Source: an uncultured Verrucomicrobia subdivision 3 bacterium
GTDB taxonomy: Bacteria > Verrucomicrobiota > Verrucomicrobiia > Limisphaerales > UBA11358
Assembly: GCA_903918885.1 (NCBI GenBank)
Contig: CAIXFY010000040.1
Coordinates: forward strand, 1-64,000
DNA: 64,000 nt
Direction: 5' to 3'
The notes below the pieces were generated by a model. It made no database searches. It had not been told where the DNA came from and was given only the letters and a program-made list of their open reading frames with translations. The position numbers and the translations under genes were made by a program. How positions within the stretch are numbered: the first letter of the stretch is position 1; each line of letters begins with the position of its first letter. Positions 29,184 to 40,300 of the stretch are shown here, in pieces.

Positions 29184-31739
29184 TCAGGGCTTCACCACGG
29201 CGACGACCGCCGATTCCGGCTTGAGATATTTTTGCGCGACGCCCTTGATTTGTTCCAGCGTCACCGCTTTGTATTTCGCGTCATCCAGTTCGTTGCGCTG
29301 CCAGCCGAGACCGTAGAGTTCGTCCAATGCGCTGGTCATGGCGAGGTGGCCCAGGTCGGCGCGGGAGATTTTCTTGCCGCCGATGATCTTGGCCTTGGCG
29401 CGCTTCAATTCCTCGGCGGTCAGGCCTTCCGTGCGGAGCAGTTCGGCTTCCTTGAGCAGTTCTTTTTCCACGAGTTCGGCCTTGGCCGGTTCCGTGCCGG
29501 TGTAAAAGGCGAAGTAGCCGGGCGCGACGCCGCTCATCGTTTGCGCGCCGACGTAATACGCCAGACCGAGCTGTTCGCGGATGCGGAGGAACAGCCGCGA
29601 GCCGAGGTCGCTGCAGCATTCCTGCAAAATCTCCAGCGCGTAGCGGTCCTCGCTGAACATCGTCGCGCCGGGAAAGCCGATGACCAGCACGGCCTGTTTC
29701 TTGTCGCGCGTTTCGGTGACGCGTTGGATGGTAGGGATCGCAGTCCCCTGCGAGCCGCCGGACGGCGCGCACGGAGTGGCGCGCCCTACCTGCTTCCAGC
29801 CGCCAAACGCCTTTTCCACCGCCGCTTTCACGGCGTCGGTTTTCACGTCGCCGAAAATGGCGAGGACGCAATTGTCCGGCGCGACGAGTTTTTGGTGGAA
29901 TGATTTCAGGTCGGCGACGGAAACTTTTTGCACGCTGGCTTCCGTGCCAATCGGGTCGAGGCCGAAACCGATTGCGCCGAACAGCGCCCGCCGCATCGCG
30001 AGGCTGCAACTTTTCAGCAAATCGTCGCGCCGCGCGGCGATGCCGGCGAGTTGGACTTCGCGTTCGCGTTCCAATTCGTCGGCGGGAAAAATCGGATTCA
30101 GCAAAACATCGCTGACGAGCGCGAGGCCGGTCGCAAAATCCTCGCTCAAAACTTCCGCGTTCACGCCGAAGCTCTGGTTGCCGCCGTAGCTGTCAATGTG
30201 TCCGCCGACGCTTTCGATTTCCGTCGCGATTTGCTCCGCGTTGTGCGTGGGCGTGCCCTTGAGCAGCAGTCGGGCGAGCAGGGAGGTGATGCCGTTGTTC
30301 GCCTCGTTTTCGGCCAGCACGCCTCCTTGCAACACCGCGCGAAATTCCACGAAGGGCAGGCGATGATCTTCCTTCACGAGCAGTTTCAGGCCGTTCGGCA
30401 ATTCGATTTTTTGAATCGGATGTTCAACATTCGTTTCCGCGTGCGCGGCGACCTTGGGCGTGTGACCTTCCGGCAACAGCGCGTAAAGCGTGCGGTTCTC
30501 GGTGGAAAGATAAGTGCGGGCGACGCGCTGGACTTCGGCGGCGGTCACGCGCTTCACGGCGGCGAGATAGCGCTCGGAGAAATTCAGGTCATTCGCGGCG
30601 AGCCAGTTGCCGCCAAGATTTTGCGCCTGGCCTTCCATCGTCTTGCGCGACGACAGCGTGGCAGAAATGAATTGTTTCACCGCCTTCGACAATTCCTCGG
30701 CGGAAACCAGATTGGTTTTCACCTTTTCAACTTCGGCGAGAATCGCCTCGCGCGCGGCGGAAAATTGTTCTCCGTCCACCACGGCGCTCACGCCGAAAAG
30801 TCCCGGCAAACCGGGGCTGTAAGTCCACGCGTCCACGTGATGCGCGACACCTTGCTTTTCGCGCACTTGCTGGTGCAGACGCGAACTGCGGCCGCTGCCG
30901 AGCAGCACGGCCAGCACGTCGAGAATCGGAATGTCCGCGTGCCGCAATTCGGGAATGTGCCACGCGAAATGGACGTGCCCGAGTTCCACGTTGGCTTCCT
31001 CGATGATGGTGCGTTCGCCGATCTGTTTCGGTTCGAGCGGCAAAACCGCCGGCGGAATGGCGCGCGCTTTCGTTTTGGCGTAAGCGGTTTTGATTTGCGC
31101 GACGACCTCGGAATTTTTCACGTCGCCGGCGACGACGTAGAAGACGTTGTTCGGCGCGTATTTTTCGTGATAGTAATTGCGGATGTCGTCCGGCTTGAGT
31201 TCGTTGAAAATATCGGGGTAGCCGATGATGGTGAAGCGGTAGGGGCTTTTAACGTAGGCGACTTCAAACAGGCGGCGGCTGGCGCGGCTGGCGGGATTGT
31301 CCTGCCCCATGTCCATCTCGCGGCGGATGACGTCCATCTCCTTCGCTAATTCATCCGGCGGCAGCGTGGCGTGCTGCATGATGTCGCACAAAATATCAAT
31401 CACCTTCACCGCGCCGGTGTTTGGCGCGTCAATGTGATAGACCGTGCGATCAAAACTCGTGTAGGCGTTCATGTAACCGCCGGCTTCCTGCACTTCCTGA
31501 TCAATCCGGCTGCCGGGGCGCGTCGTTGTGCCCTTGAACAACATGTGTTCGAGGACGTGCGAAAGTCCCGCGCCGAGCCAGCGACCCTCGTGGACGCTGC
31601 CAGCGCCGCACCATGCCTGCGCGGACACGACCGGCGCGTTGTGATCTTCGCGCACGATGACGGTCAGGCCGTTGTCGAGCGTCGTGAGCGTGACGCCGGG
31701 GGGAATGGACGGAATCTCGGTATAAATTTTTTCAGCCAT
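29184..31739 (-). CDS. M16 family metallopeptidase, two fused M16 units (first with HxxEH)
   Basis: LSHVLEHMLFKGT (inverted zinc motif), second unit lacks it; duplicated M16 architecture. Confidence 0.92.
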   Translation of the reverse strand: MAEKIYTEIPSIPPGVTLTTLDNGLTVIVREDHNAPVVSAQAWCGAGSVHEGRWLGAGLSHVLEHMLFKGTTTRPGSRIDQEVQEAGGYMNAYTSFDRTVYHIDAPNTGAVKVIDILCDIMQHATLPPDELAKEMDVIRREMDMGQDNPASRASRRLFEVAYVKSPYRFTIIGYPDIFNELKPDDIRNYYHEKYAPNNVFYVVAGDVKNSEVVAQIKTAYAKTKARAIPPAVLPLEPKQIGERTIIEEANVELGHVHFAWHIPELRHADIPILDVLAVLLGSGRSSRLHQQVREKQGVAHHVDAWTYSPGLPGLFGVSAVVDGEQFSAAREAILAEVEKVKTNLVSAEELSKAVKQFISATLSSRKTMEGQAQNLGGNWLAANDLNFSERYLAAVKRVTAAEVQRVARTYLSTENRTLYALLPEGHTPKVAAHAETNVEHPIQKIELPNGLKLLVKEDHRLPFVEFRAVLQGGVLAENEANNGITSLLARLLLKGTPTHNAEQIATEIESVGGHIDSYGGNQSFGVNAEVLSEDFATGLALVSDVLLNPIFPADELEREREVQLAGIAARRDDLLKSCSLAMRRALFGAIGFGLDPIGTEASVQKVSVADLKSFHQKLVAPDNCVLAIFGDVKTDAVKAAVEKAFGGWKQVGRATPCAPSGGSQGTAIPTIQRVTETRDKKQAVLVIGFPGATMFSEDRYALEILQECCSDLGSRLFLRIREQLGLAYYVGAQTMSGVAPGYFAFYTGTEPAKAELVEKELLKEAELLRTEGLTAEELKRAKAKIIGGKKISRADLGHLAMTSALDELYGLGWQRNELDDAKYKAVTLEQIKGVAQKYLKPESAVVAVVKP
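29730..29790. repeat. 61-bp palindromic repeat inside the M16 peptidase gene
   Basis: GGTAGGG...GCAGTCCCCTGCGAGCCGCCGGACGGCGCGCACGGAGTGGCGCG CCCTACC; shares most of its sequence with 48150..48206 (opposite orientation). Confidence 0.85.
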
Positions 31740-31805
31740 TTGTCTGGCGTGAAAAATAAACCGGATTCGCCCCGGGGCAATTCAATTCACGGGCTGGCGG
31801 CGGAA

Positions 31806-32252
31806 TTATTCGACGGGAGTCTTGGTTTCAGCCTTGAGTTTGCTCGCGGGCCAGAAGGGTTTTATGAAGGCGTCGGTAAAATCATAGCCGTCCTGAAAAT
31901 CATCGCGGTTGTCTTTTTCGGTTTTTGCAAGCAGACCGATTTCGACCATGTTGAAAACGATGTCACCAAAATCCTTGCAGTTGCGGACGCCCCATTCTTC
32001 GAACACCGTGGCCGTCATCGGGCCGAACTGCTGGAGCGAATATTGCCGGATGCCGTCGAGCAGTTCCTGGCCGGTGACGTGGCGCACCTTGCCCTGGTTT
32101 TTCGTGCCGATGAGTTTCTGGGTGAAGTCGAGCGCCTCGCGCATGAAGCCGTAGGCGTCGCGATGGAACCGTTCGTCCTTCGCGAGGATTTGCTCTACCG
32201 CTTCGTCAAAATTGACTTCTTGCATATCAGTTTTTCGCCGGCAGACCCGCAA
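31806..32252 (-). CDS. Conserved hypothetical protein, Minf_1886-like family (start may be 32225)
   Basis: VEQILAKDERFHRDAYGFMREALDFTQKLIG...HVTGQELLDGIRQYSLQQFGPMTATVFEEWGV. Confidence 0.75.
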   Translation of the reverse strand: MRVCRRKTDMQEVNFDEAVEQILAKDERFHRDAYGFMREALDFTQKLIGTKNQGKVRHVTGQELLDGIRQYSLQQFGPMTATVFEEWGVRNCKDFGDIVFNMVEIGLLAKTEKDNRDDFQDGYDFTDAFIKPFWPASKLKAETKTPVE

Positions 32253-32358
32253 TCGCCGCCGGATGCGCGGCGCGATAATACTTCACCGCCAGTCCGGTCA
32301 GGAGCAGGCCGATGACGATGCAAATGACCAGTTGTTCCTGCTTCGTCAGCCAGTTCAT
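32227..32358 (-). CDS. Small single-pass membrane protein (43 aa), resembles the N-terminal TM segment of ComEA-type proteins without the HhH part
   Basis: MNWLTKQEQLVICIVIGLLLTGLAVKYYRAAHPAAIAGLPAKN. Confidence 0.45.
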   Translation of the reverse strand: MNWLTKQEQLVICIVIGLLLTGLAVKYYRAAHPAAIAGLPAKN

Positions 32359-32487
32359 TGCCGGCAATGTAGCGCAAAATCCGCCAACGGCAAACAATGC
32401 ATTTACGATTTGCGATTTCGGAATTACGCGGCAAACTCGGCTCCGCCGGTCATTCGTAAAACGAAAATTCCAAATCATAAATCTGGC

Positions 32488-33243
32488 ATGGCAACCATCG
32501 GCCGTTTTTCCAAAGGCGAAGAAATCTTTTACGCGAAAGTCGTGAACGGGGAAATTTTCCGCGCGCACGGTGACGTCTTTGGCTCGCCGTCGTTCGATGC
32601 CCAGCCGACGCCGCGCGCCGGCCTCCAAACGCTCGTGCCGGTGGTGCCGGGCAAAATCATCGCCGTCGGGTTGAACTATGCCGACCATGTGCGCGAGATG
32701 AAGCGCGAGTTGCCGCAGGAGCCGCTGTTTTGGTTCAAGGCCACCACCTCGCTGCTGTCGCATGGCGGGGAGATTGAAATTCCGTTTCCCGAACACCGCA
32801 CGGATTTTGAGGTGGAACTCGCCATCGTCATCGGCAAAAAAATCCGTAACGTCACACCGGCACAAGCATCAAATTATATTTTCGGCTACACCGCCGCGCA
32901 GGACATCAGCGACCGGCACATCCAGAAAGCTGACGGCCAATGGGCGCGCTGCAAATCGTTCGACACCTTCACGCCGCTTGGGCCGTTTATCGAGACGCAG
33001 CTTGATCCGGCGGAACTCACGATTCAGCAGTTTCAAAACGGCGAGCTGCGGCAAAATTCCAACACGCGTGAACTGATTTTCAAGCCGGCGGAAATCGTCA
33101 GCTTCGTTTCCACCAACATGACGCTGCTGCCCGGTGACGTGATTCTCACCGGCACGCCGAGCGGCGTCGGATCCATCAAATCCGGCGACAAGCTGGAAGT
33201 GCGGATTCAGGGTCTCGCGCCGCTCGTCAACACGGTAAAATAA
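32488..33243 (+). CDS. Fumarylacetoacetate hydrolase family protein
   Basis: KIIAVGLNYADHVREM, DFEVELAIVIGKKIRNV, VILTGTPSGVGSIKSGDKLEVRIQG. Confidence 0.93.
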   Translation: MATIGRFSKGEEIFYAKVVNGEIFRAHGDVFGSPSFDAQPTPRAGLQTLVPVVPGKIIAVGLNYADHVREMKRELPQEPLFWFKATTSLLSHGGEIEIPFPEHRTDFEVELAIVIGKKIRNVTPAQASNYIFGYTAAQDISDRHIQKADGQWARCKSFDTFTPLGPFIETQLDPAELTIQQFQNGELRQNSNTRELIFKPAEIVSFVSTNMTLLPGDVILTGTPSGVGSIKSGDKLEVRIQGLAPLVNTVK

Positions 33244-33402
33244 TCACTCAATTTCCCAAAAACTACGGTTTTCAAGCAAGTCAAACCATAGTTATTCACA
33301 ATTAGTAGCGGCACAATTACGCTTGCGCACAACATATTGTGGTTTTCTCTTTACACGAACCGTCAGCTTTGGTTGGCTAGTCCCAACAAATTTACACGAA
33401 CC

Positions 33403-36400
33403 ATGTATCTTAAAAATCTCACGGTTTTCGGCTTCAAATCCTTCGCGGACAAGACGGCGCTGAACTTTCAGCCCGGCGTCACCGCCATCGTCGGGCCAAA
33501 CGGTTGCGGTAAGTCCAATGTCTCCGACGCGATTCGCTGGGTGCTCGGCGAACAGTCGGCGAAGGCGTTGCGCGGCGGCGAAATGGCGGATGTGATTTTC
33601 AACGGCACGGACGGTCGCAAACCGATGGGCATGGGCGAAGTCTCGCTTACACTTGGAGGCGTTGGCGAAGAATCTTTGAAGGCGGCGGGTGTGGAAGTTT
33701 CTTACGACGAAGTGACGCTCACGCGCCGGATTTTCCGCGACGGCGGCAGCGAATATTTTTTGAATCGCACGCCGTGCCGGTTGAAGGACATTCAGCAGTT
33801 GTTCATGGGCACCGGCGTCGGGCGCACGAGCTACAGCATTTTGGCGCAGGGTCACATCACGCAGATTCTTTCCAGCAAGCCGGAAGACCGCCGGATGATT
33901 TTCGAGGAAGCCGCCGGCATCACAAAATTCAAATCGCAGAAAAAAGAATCGCTGCGCAAGCTGGAATACACCGAGCAAAATCTGTTGCGCATCGCCGACA
34001 CGATCAAGGAAGTGAAGCGGCAAATCGGTTCGCTTCAGCGCCAGGCCGGCAAGGCGCGGCGCTACAAACAAATTTCGCAAGAACTTCAGCATTTAGAAAC
34101 CCAGTTGGCGCGGCATCAGTTTGATGTCTTGCAGGGCGAGATTTCCGAGCGCCAGACGGCGGTGGAAAATCTTCGCAACGAAATCGAAACCGGCTCCAAC
34201 GATGTTCTCCGTTTTGAGAATGAAATTTCCCAACTGCGCGCGTTGCTGTCCGAACTTGAACACGAAGTCGCCACGCAGCAGCAGCGCGGATTGGAATTGA
34301 AATCCGAAATTGACCACCACGACAGTCGGATTCATTTCAATCAAGAGCGCATTCTCGAGATCGAGTCGCAAAACATGAAGGCGCTGGAAGAGATTGCACA
34401 AGCCGAGGAACGGCATCGCGCGGCGCAGGAAGATCTCGTGACGATTACTGCCAGTCTCGCCACTGCAGAAGCGGCGCTGACCCAACACAAAGAGGCTTTG
34501 CAGACGAAGCAAAATGCCTTGCGCGAAGTTGAAGAAAGTTTGCGCCAGCGTCAAGAATCTCTGCGTCAGGCGCAGGCGGCGGCGTTTGCGGCCGCGCAGG
34601 ATTTGTCCCGACTGCGCAATGAACTTTCGGCGCTCGATCTCCAAAAACAGGGTAACATTGTTCGCTTGGAAAAACTTTCTGCCGAGAAATTTCAGCTCGA
34701 AGAAGAGCGCGTCCGGCTTGAAGTCCGCTTGCAGGAATTTACCGCGAGCGTCGAAGTGGAAAAACTAAATGTCGCCACCACGCGCGGTTCGGTCGAGCAG
34801 CGCCAGAATCGGCTGCGCGAATTGCAGTCGGAGATCCACGCGTCCTCGCAGGAGCAGGACAAATTTTTGCAGCAACAGACCGAGAAGCGTTCGCGTTTGA
34901 CTGTATTGGAGCAACTTGAAGGTTCGCACGAAGGTTTTGATGCCGGCGCGGTCGCGGCGTTGCGTCAGTCGCGCTCGGTTATCGGTTCGCTGGCGGATCG
35001 GATTCGTGTGCCGGATCAATTTGTGACCGCCGTGGAAAATGCGCTTGGCCACAATTTGCAACTGGTGCTTACCGAGCAGCCGTCGTCCGCACAGGAAATT
35101 TTGGCGGAACTCAATACGAACAAGTCTGGTCGCGCGAGCGTGGCGGCGCTGGCCATCCAGCAATACGCGGATGAGAAGCAGCTTTCGTTTGCCGGTGAAA
35201 TGGCGCCAAGCGAAAAAATCGAAGCGCAGATTGGTTTGCAGCAAGGTCAAATTGTTCACGCGATGAGCGTGATCCACGCGGAGCCGAATGTGGAACCGCT
35301 GTTGAAATCGTTGTTGGGCCGCACCTTCATCGCGGCTGACCTCGGAACGGCGACAGCGCAAATTCAGAACGGTCACGCAGGCTGCGACTTTGTGACGATG
35401 GGCGGCGAATTGCTGAACCGTCACGGCATTTACACCGGTGGTTATTTGAACAAAGGCAACAACGGCAAAGCGCCGTCGTCCATTCTTGGCCGCAAAAATC
35501 AGATTGTGGAATTGCAAGCCGAGTTGAACGAATTGCAAGCGCGCGTGGCCGAAGCGAGCAAAAAACGCGGCGCGCTGTTGAGCGAACAGACGGAATTGCA
35601 GGCGAGCCTGCAGCAGGCGCAGACCGAGTTACGGCAGCAGGAAGTGTCCATCGCCACGCGCGAAGGTGAGTTCAATGCGCTGAATAATTCCAATCGCCTC
35701 CTGCACCAGAAGATTGACACCGTCGTGTTCGAGGTCGAAAGCCTCGCCGCGCAGGAAGCGGAAGGTTTGCAGAAACGCGAGGCGTTGGCTGCCCGTTTGA
35801 ATGAGTTGGAAGCCCGCGAGCGAATCGCTCAAGAGCAGGTTGTTGCGCTGACGGCGGAACTCGAAAATCTTCGCCAGTCGCGCGATGCGGCGATGGCGGC
35901 GCTGTCTGAAAGCAAGGTGGCGCTCGCGTCGGACGAGCAACTCGCGTCGTCTTTCCGTCTGCAAACAACTTCGCTAGGTCATCGCATCGCCGAATTGGGA
36001 CAGCTTGTTGAATCGCGTCGGAACGAGTGTTCCTCGTTCCTCGTGCGCAAGGAGCAGGCGCAGACGGAGATTCAGGAATCGCAGGCCAGGATTGAAAGTT
36101 TGCAGCACGAGCGCGCGCTGGTCAGTGCGCAGACTGCTGAATTTTTGGGCCGGAAAAATTCGCAGGAAGCCGAAATTTCTCAACGTGATGAGGCGTTGCG
36201 TTCACAGCGCAGCCGGCTGATGGAATTGCAGAATGCCCGCGGCGCGCTGGATGTGGAGCTGGCGCAGAAAAATATGTCCGTGCAAAATCTGCGTGAGAAG
36301 GTGCAGCAGAAATATCACCTGAATATTGACGACATCCGCAGCGAGTGCATCACCATCACGCACGCTGACGAGGGGCAGCCGCAGGTGGAAACTTTGACGC

Positions 36401-37137
36401 CGGAACAGATGGCCGCAGCGGGCGCGGCCACGGATTGGGCGGCGGTCAGTGAACAGGTGCAGGCGTTGCAGCAGAAAATTGATGAAATGGGACCGGTCAA
36501 TCTCGTGGCCATCGAGGAATACGAGGAGACCGAGCAGCGTCATCAATTTCTGACGCAACAGCACGATGATTTGGTGAACGCCAAAACGCAGTTACTAGAA
36601 ATCATCAACCGCATCAACACGCAGACACGGCAGATGTTTCTGGAGACGTTCGAGAAGATTCGCGACAACTTCCGCGCGATGTTCGTGGACGTATTCGGTG
36701 GCGGCAAGGCGGACTTGATTTTGTCCGATGAAAATGATGTGCTGGAATCCGGCATCGAAATCGTCGCGCGTCCGCCGGGCAAACAATTGCAAAGCATCTC
36801 GCTGCTATCCGGCGGCGAACAAACAATGGTCGCCGTGTCGCTGCTGTTCTCAATTTATCAGGTCAAGCCGAGTCCGTTCTGCGTGCTGGACGAATTGGAC
36901 GCGCCGCTGGATGAGTCGAACGTCATTCGGTTTGTGAAGATTTTGCAGCGTTTCATCGCGCATTCGCAGTTCATCATCATCACGCACAACAAGCGCACTA
37001 TCGGCATGGCGGATGTGCTTTACGGCGTGACGATGCAGGAGCACGGTGTGAGCAAAATCGTGAGCGTGAAATTCCACAAAGCGGACGAACAGCAGACGCA
37101 GCTATCGGCGGGAAGCTTGGAGACGGCGGTTGCCTGA
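33403..37137 (+). CDS. smc: Chromosome segregation protein SMC
   Basis: MYLKNLTVFGFKSFADKTALNFQPGVTAIVGPNGCGKSNVSDAIRWVLGEQSAKALRGGEM; coiled coils and hinge; LLSGGEQTMVAVSLLFSIY...VLDELDAPLDESN. Confidence 0.97.
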   Translation: MYLKNLTVFGFKSFADKTALNFQPGVTAIVGPNGCGKSNVSDAIRWVLGEQSAKALRGGEMADVIFNGTDGRKPMGMGEVSLTLGGVGEESLKAAGVEVSYDEVTLTRRIFRDGGSEYFLNRTPCRLKDIQQLFMGTGVGRTSYSILAQGHITQILSSKPEDRRMIFEEAAGITKFKSQKKESLRKLEYTEQNLLRIADTIKEVKRQIGSLQRQAGKARRYKQISQELQHLETQLARHQFDVLQGEISERQTAVENLRNEIETGSNDVLRFENEISQLRALLSELEHEVATQQQRGLELKSEIDHHDSRIHFNQERILEIESQNMKALEEIAQAEERHRAAQEDLVTITASLATAEAALTQHKEALQTKQNALREVEESLRQRQESLRQAQAAAFAAAQDLSRLRNELSALDLQKQGNIVRLEKLSAEKFQLEEERVRLEVRLQEFTASVEVEKLNVATTRGSVEQRQNRLRELQSEIHASSQEQDKFLQQQTEKRSRLTVLEQLEGSHEGFDAGAVAALRQSRSVIGSLADRIRVPDQFVTAVENALGHNLQLVLTEQPSSAQEILAELNTNKSGRASVAALAIQQYADEKQLSFAGEMAPSEKIEAQIGLQQGQIVHAMSVIHAEPNVEPLLKSLLGRTFIAADLGTATAQIQNGHAGCDFVTMGGELLNRHGIYTGGYLNKGNNGKAPSSILGRKNQIVELQAELNELQARVAEASKKRGALLSEQTELQASLQQAQTELRQQEVSIATREGEFNALNNSNRLLHQKIDTVVFEVESLAAQEAEGLQKREALAARLNELEARERIAQEQVVALTAELENLRQSRDAAMAALSESKVALASDEQLASSFRLQTTSLGHRIAELGQLVESRRNECSSFLVRKEQAQTEIQESQARIESLQHERALVSAQTAEFLGRKNSQEAEISQRDEALRSQRSRLMELQNARGALDVELAQKNMSVQNLREKVQQKYHLNIDDIRSECITITHADEGQPQVETLTPEQMAAAGAATDWAAVSEQVQALQQKIDEMGPVNLVAIEEYEETEQRHQFLTQQHDDLVNAKTQLLEIINRINTQTRQMFLETFEKIRDNFRAMFVDVFGGGKADLILSDENDVLESGIEIVARPPGKQLQSISLLSGGEQTMVAVSLLFSIYQVKPSPFCVLDELDAPLDESNVIRFVKILQRFIAHSQFIIITHNKRTIGMADVLYGVTMQEHGVSKIVSVKFHKADEQQTQLSAGSLETAVA

Positions 37138-37156
37138 ACAGTTTTTAGAGCAGGGC

Positions 37157-37190
37157 GGGGCAGGATTTATGTCCTGCCCCGTTTGCTTTT
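37157..37190 (+). terminator. Rho-independent-like terminator after smc
   Basis: GGGGCAGGA TTTATG TCCTGCCCC GTTTGCTTTT. Confidence 0.7.
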
Positions 37191-37327
37191 CGCATGTTCG
37201 TGCGGTGGACAAATTCTGCTTTCCGGCCGAGACTGCCTGACAAGCCCCGACTGCGTTTAATTGGTCAATCGCAAGCTGCGATGCCGGTTTGGCTGGTCGT
37301 TTTGGGTGATACTGAAATTAATTTGCC

Positions 37328-40300
37328 ATGAATAAACCCCGTTCGTTTCGATCAGCCTTCGCAGTTGTTTTTTTTGCCATTTTGTTTTTTGCAGTGACGC
37401 TGGCAAACGCCGCCATCGTCACGGTTGGCAATGTTACCAATGTCACGTTCACGGCGGACGCGACCAATGGGAATGTCACCGCGAACTTCTGGATTGATAA
37501 CGGCGGCGAGGCGGCGGTGACGCCGGTGGCGGCGGATCTGGTGCGAGTGCAATATTACTTCACCAGCTTGTGGAGCAAGGAGGAGCCGATGATCGCCAAG
37601 CGGATGAGTTTGTGGGCGACGATTTCCAACAGCGTGGCCTTCACCGATCAAGGGGCGACTTATTTGATCTCGACGCCGCAGCTTGATGTTGTGGTGACGA
37701 AGAGTCCGTTCAAGGTGGATTTCAAAGACAAGAGCGGTTTTTATCTTTTGCGCGACGATCATTCGGAATTTGATTCCAGCTATGGCTACACCGGTCAGAG
37801 CGGCTGGAGTTCGGGCGGTTTCAAAATCAAATCCATCAAGACGTTGCCAGCCAATCAGTCGTTTTTTGGCGTCGGCGAATACGGCGGTCCGTTGAACCGC
37901 CGCGGCAATGAGTTTGAGTGTTGGAACACCGGCACCTACAACTGGAGTGAATTCAACAAACCGGAATATTTGAACACGCCGTTCTTCTACGGAGTGCAAC
38001 CGTCCAGCGGTTCAACGAACGCTTTTGTTTACGGCATTTTTTTCAACAACCCCTGTCGGCCGTTATTCAAGTTTGGCACGCAGTTCAGTGGCAATGCCTA
38101 CTCGTTTGAGGCGGGCGACGGGCAGTTGGATTATTTTTTCTTCGGCGGCGGGACGAGCCATTCGATGACGGCGGTGCAGGATCGCTATTCCGAATTGACC
38201 GGCCGGCCGGCCATGCTGCCGAAGTGGGCCTTCGGTTATCAGCTTTCACGTTTCAGCTACGACAATCAGAGCTGGGTGCAATGGCTGGCGGACACGGCTC
38301 CATCCAACAATATTCCGCTCGACGCGGTTTATCTCGATATTGATTACATGCGGAAGGATGCCAATCAAAGTTCCATCACAGCGAACAACTTGAATCAATT
38401 GACCATGAATACCACCAAGTTCCCGAATCCCGCCGGGATGATTTCCTACTGTAGCGCCAAGGGCGTGAAAGTGGTTCCGCTGATCGAACCCATCATGGAA
38501 ACGCAGGATGCGTTTTACAGCGAAGCAAACGCCGCCCTGCATTTCATCAAGAATAACGACAGCAGCACTTATCAGGGCAGCATTTATCTGGGGCCGGTTT
38601 CGTTCTTCGACTTCTCCAGCACGCCGATGCGGACTTGGTGGCAGGGCAAAATCACCAACTGGCTGAACAACGTGCCGTTCGCCGGCATTTGGAACGACAT
38701 TGACGAACCCGAAGGCAGTGATGGCATTCCCAGTAACGCGCTGCTCTGGTGCGACGGACGCTACGGCACTTCGACGACCGACTCGCGCCGCCAATGGAGC
38801 AACGAAAAAAATTATTTTGGCCTGCGCTGTGCCTCGACGAGCTACGGGGCAATGCTCCAAAAAAGTCCGGACAAACGCCCGTTCGTGTTGAGCCGTTCCG
38901 GCAACTGCGGCCTGCAGCATTACGCTGTCAGTTGGAGCGGCGACACCGGCGCGGATTGGACGCACGCGCGCACTATCATTCGCTTTGGTTTGAGCGCGAT
39001 GATTTCCGGTGCGGCGTGGTATGGGCACGATCTTGGCGGATTCATTGGGCCGACCACGCCCGAACTGCTCACCCGCGCGCATGAGTGGGGCGCGTTCCTG
39101 CCATTCTTCCGCAATCATTCGCAGGGCGATACTTGGCCGAATGGCGATCAGGGTCGTGAGCCGTGGCGTTACAGTGATCCGTATCAAAGCGCCATGCGCA
39201 ACAGCATTCAGTTCCGCTACAAACTGCTGCCGTATCTTTACACGCTCGCCTATAACTGCAGCCAAACCGGCGAACCAATGAACGAGCCAACGGTCGCCAA
39301 ATATTATTCTGACAACAACACCACTTCGCTGAACGACTACGATTTTCTCGTCGGTGATTATTTTCTTGTCGCGCCAGTCTATGTTCAGGGCGCCACGACC
39401 CGCTCGGTCTATCTGCCCTACGCGCCCGGCGTGGGTTGGTATAATTGGTGGAATAACACGCGCTACGACGGCGGCAACACCGTGACCGTCAACGCCACGC
39501 TCGGGCAAGTCCCGCTGTTCGTGCGGAGCGGCGCAATCATTCCGATGGGTCCGACGATGCAAAACACGACGCAGCCGAACGCCGGTTTTCTCGATGTGAA
39601 TTGCTGGCCGGAGGGCAATTCGTCATTCACGCTTTATGAAGATGAAGGCGAAGGTTGGAATTACACGAACGGCGTCTACGCCTCTGTGAAGTTTGATAGT
39701 TCGCGAACGGCGACCAATTGGGATTTCACCATCGGTGCGCGGCAAGGCAGCTATAATCCCGGCCACACAAACTTCAATATCTATTGCTACAACCCCGGCA
39801 CTGTGCAGGAGGTGTTGCTCAACGGTTCTACACTTGCGCCAGCGGCTAGTTTCGCGGCTCTGGCTTCCGCGCCGACCGGTTGGGCGATGACCGCGGACGG
39901 CAAGCTCGCGCTCAAGCTGATTGATGCCGGCACTGCACAATCGGTGCGGGTAAATTGGACTACCAACAATAGTCAAGTTTCAACGGCTTACAACGCCATC
40001 ACCGTGGCCGGCACGTTTCAAAATCCAATTTGGAATGAGAAAGCCAGCAACATGGTGCAGGTGACTTCCCATATCTGGCAGTATGAAGCAAATTTTTCCA
40101 ATCAGACGAATTTGCAATTTAAGTTTGTGGCCAATGGCAATTGGTCAACTAACTGGGGCGAAAATCCCGGCACGCAAACGCAAGTTACCGTTCCGCTGGT
40201 TGGCTCCAGCAAAATTTTGGGAACATCCAACATCGTCGCCAACGGCACGTTCAATGGCGTTTACCGTTTCACTTTCAACGACCAGACGCTTACCTATAGT

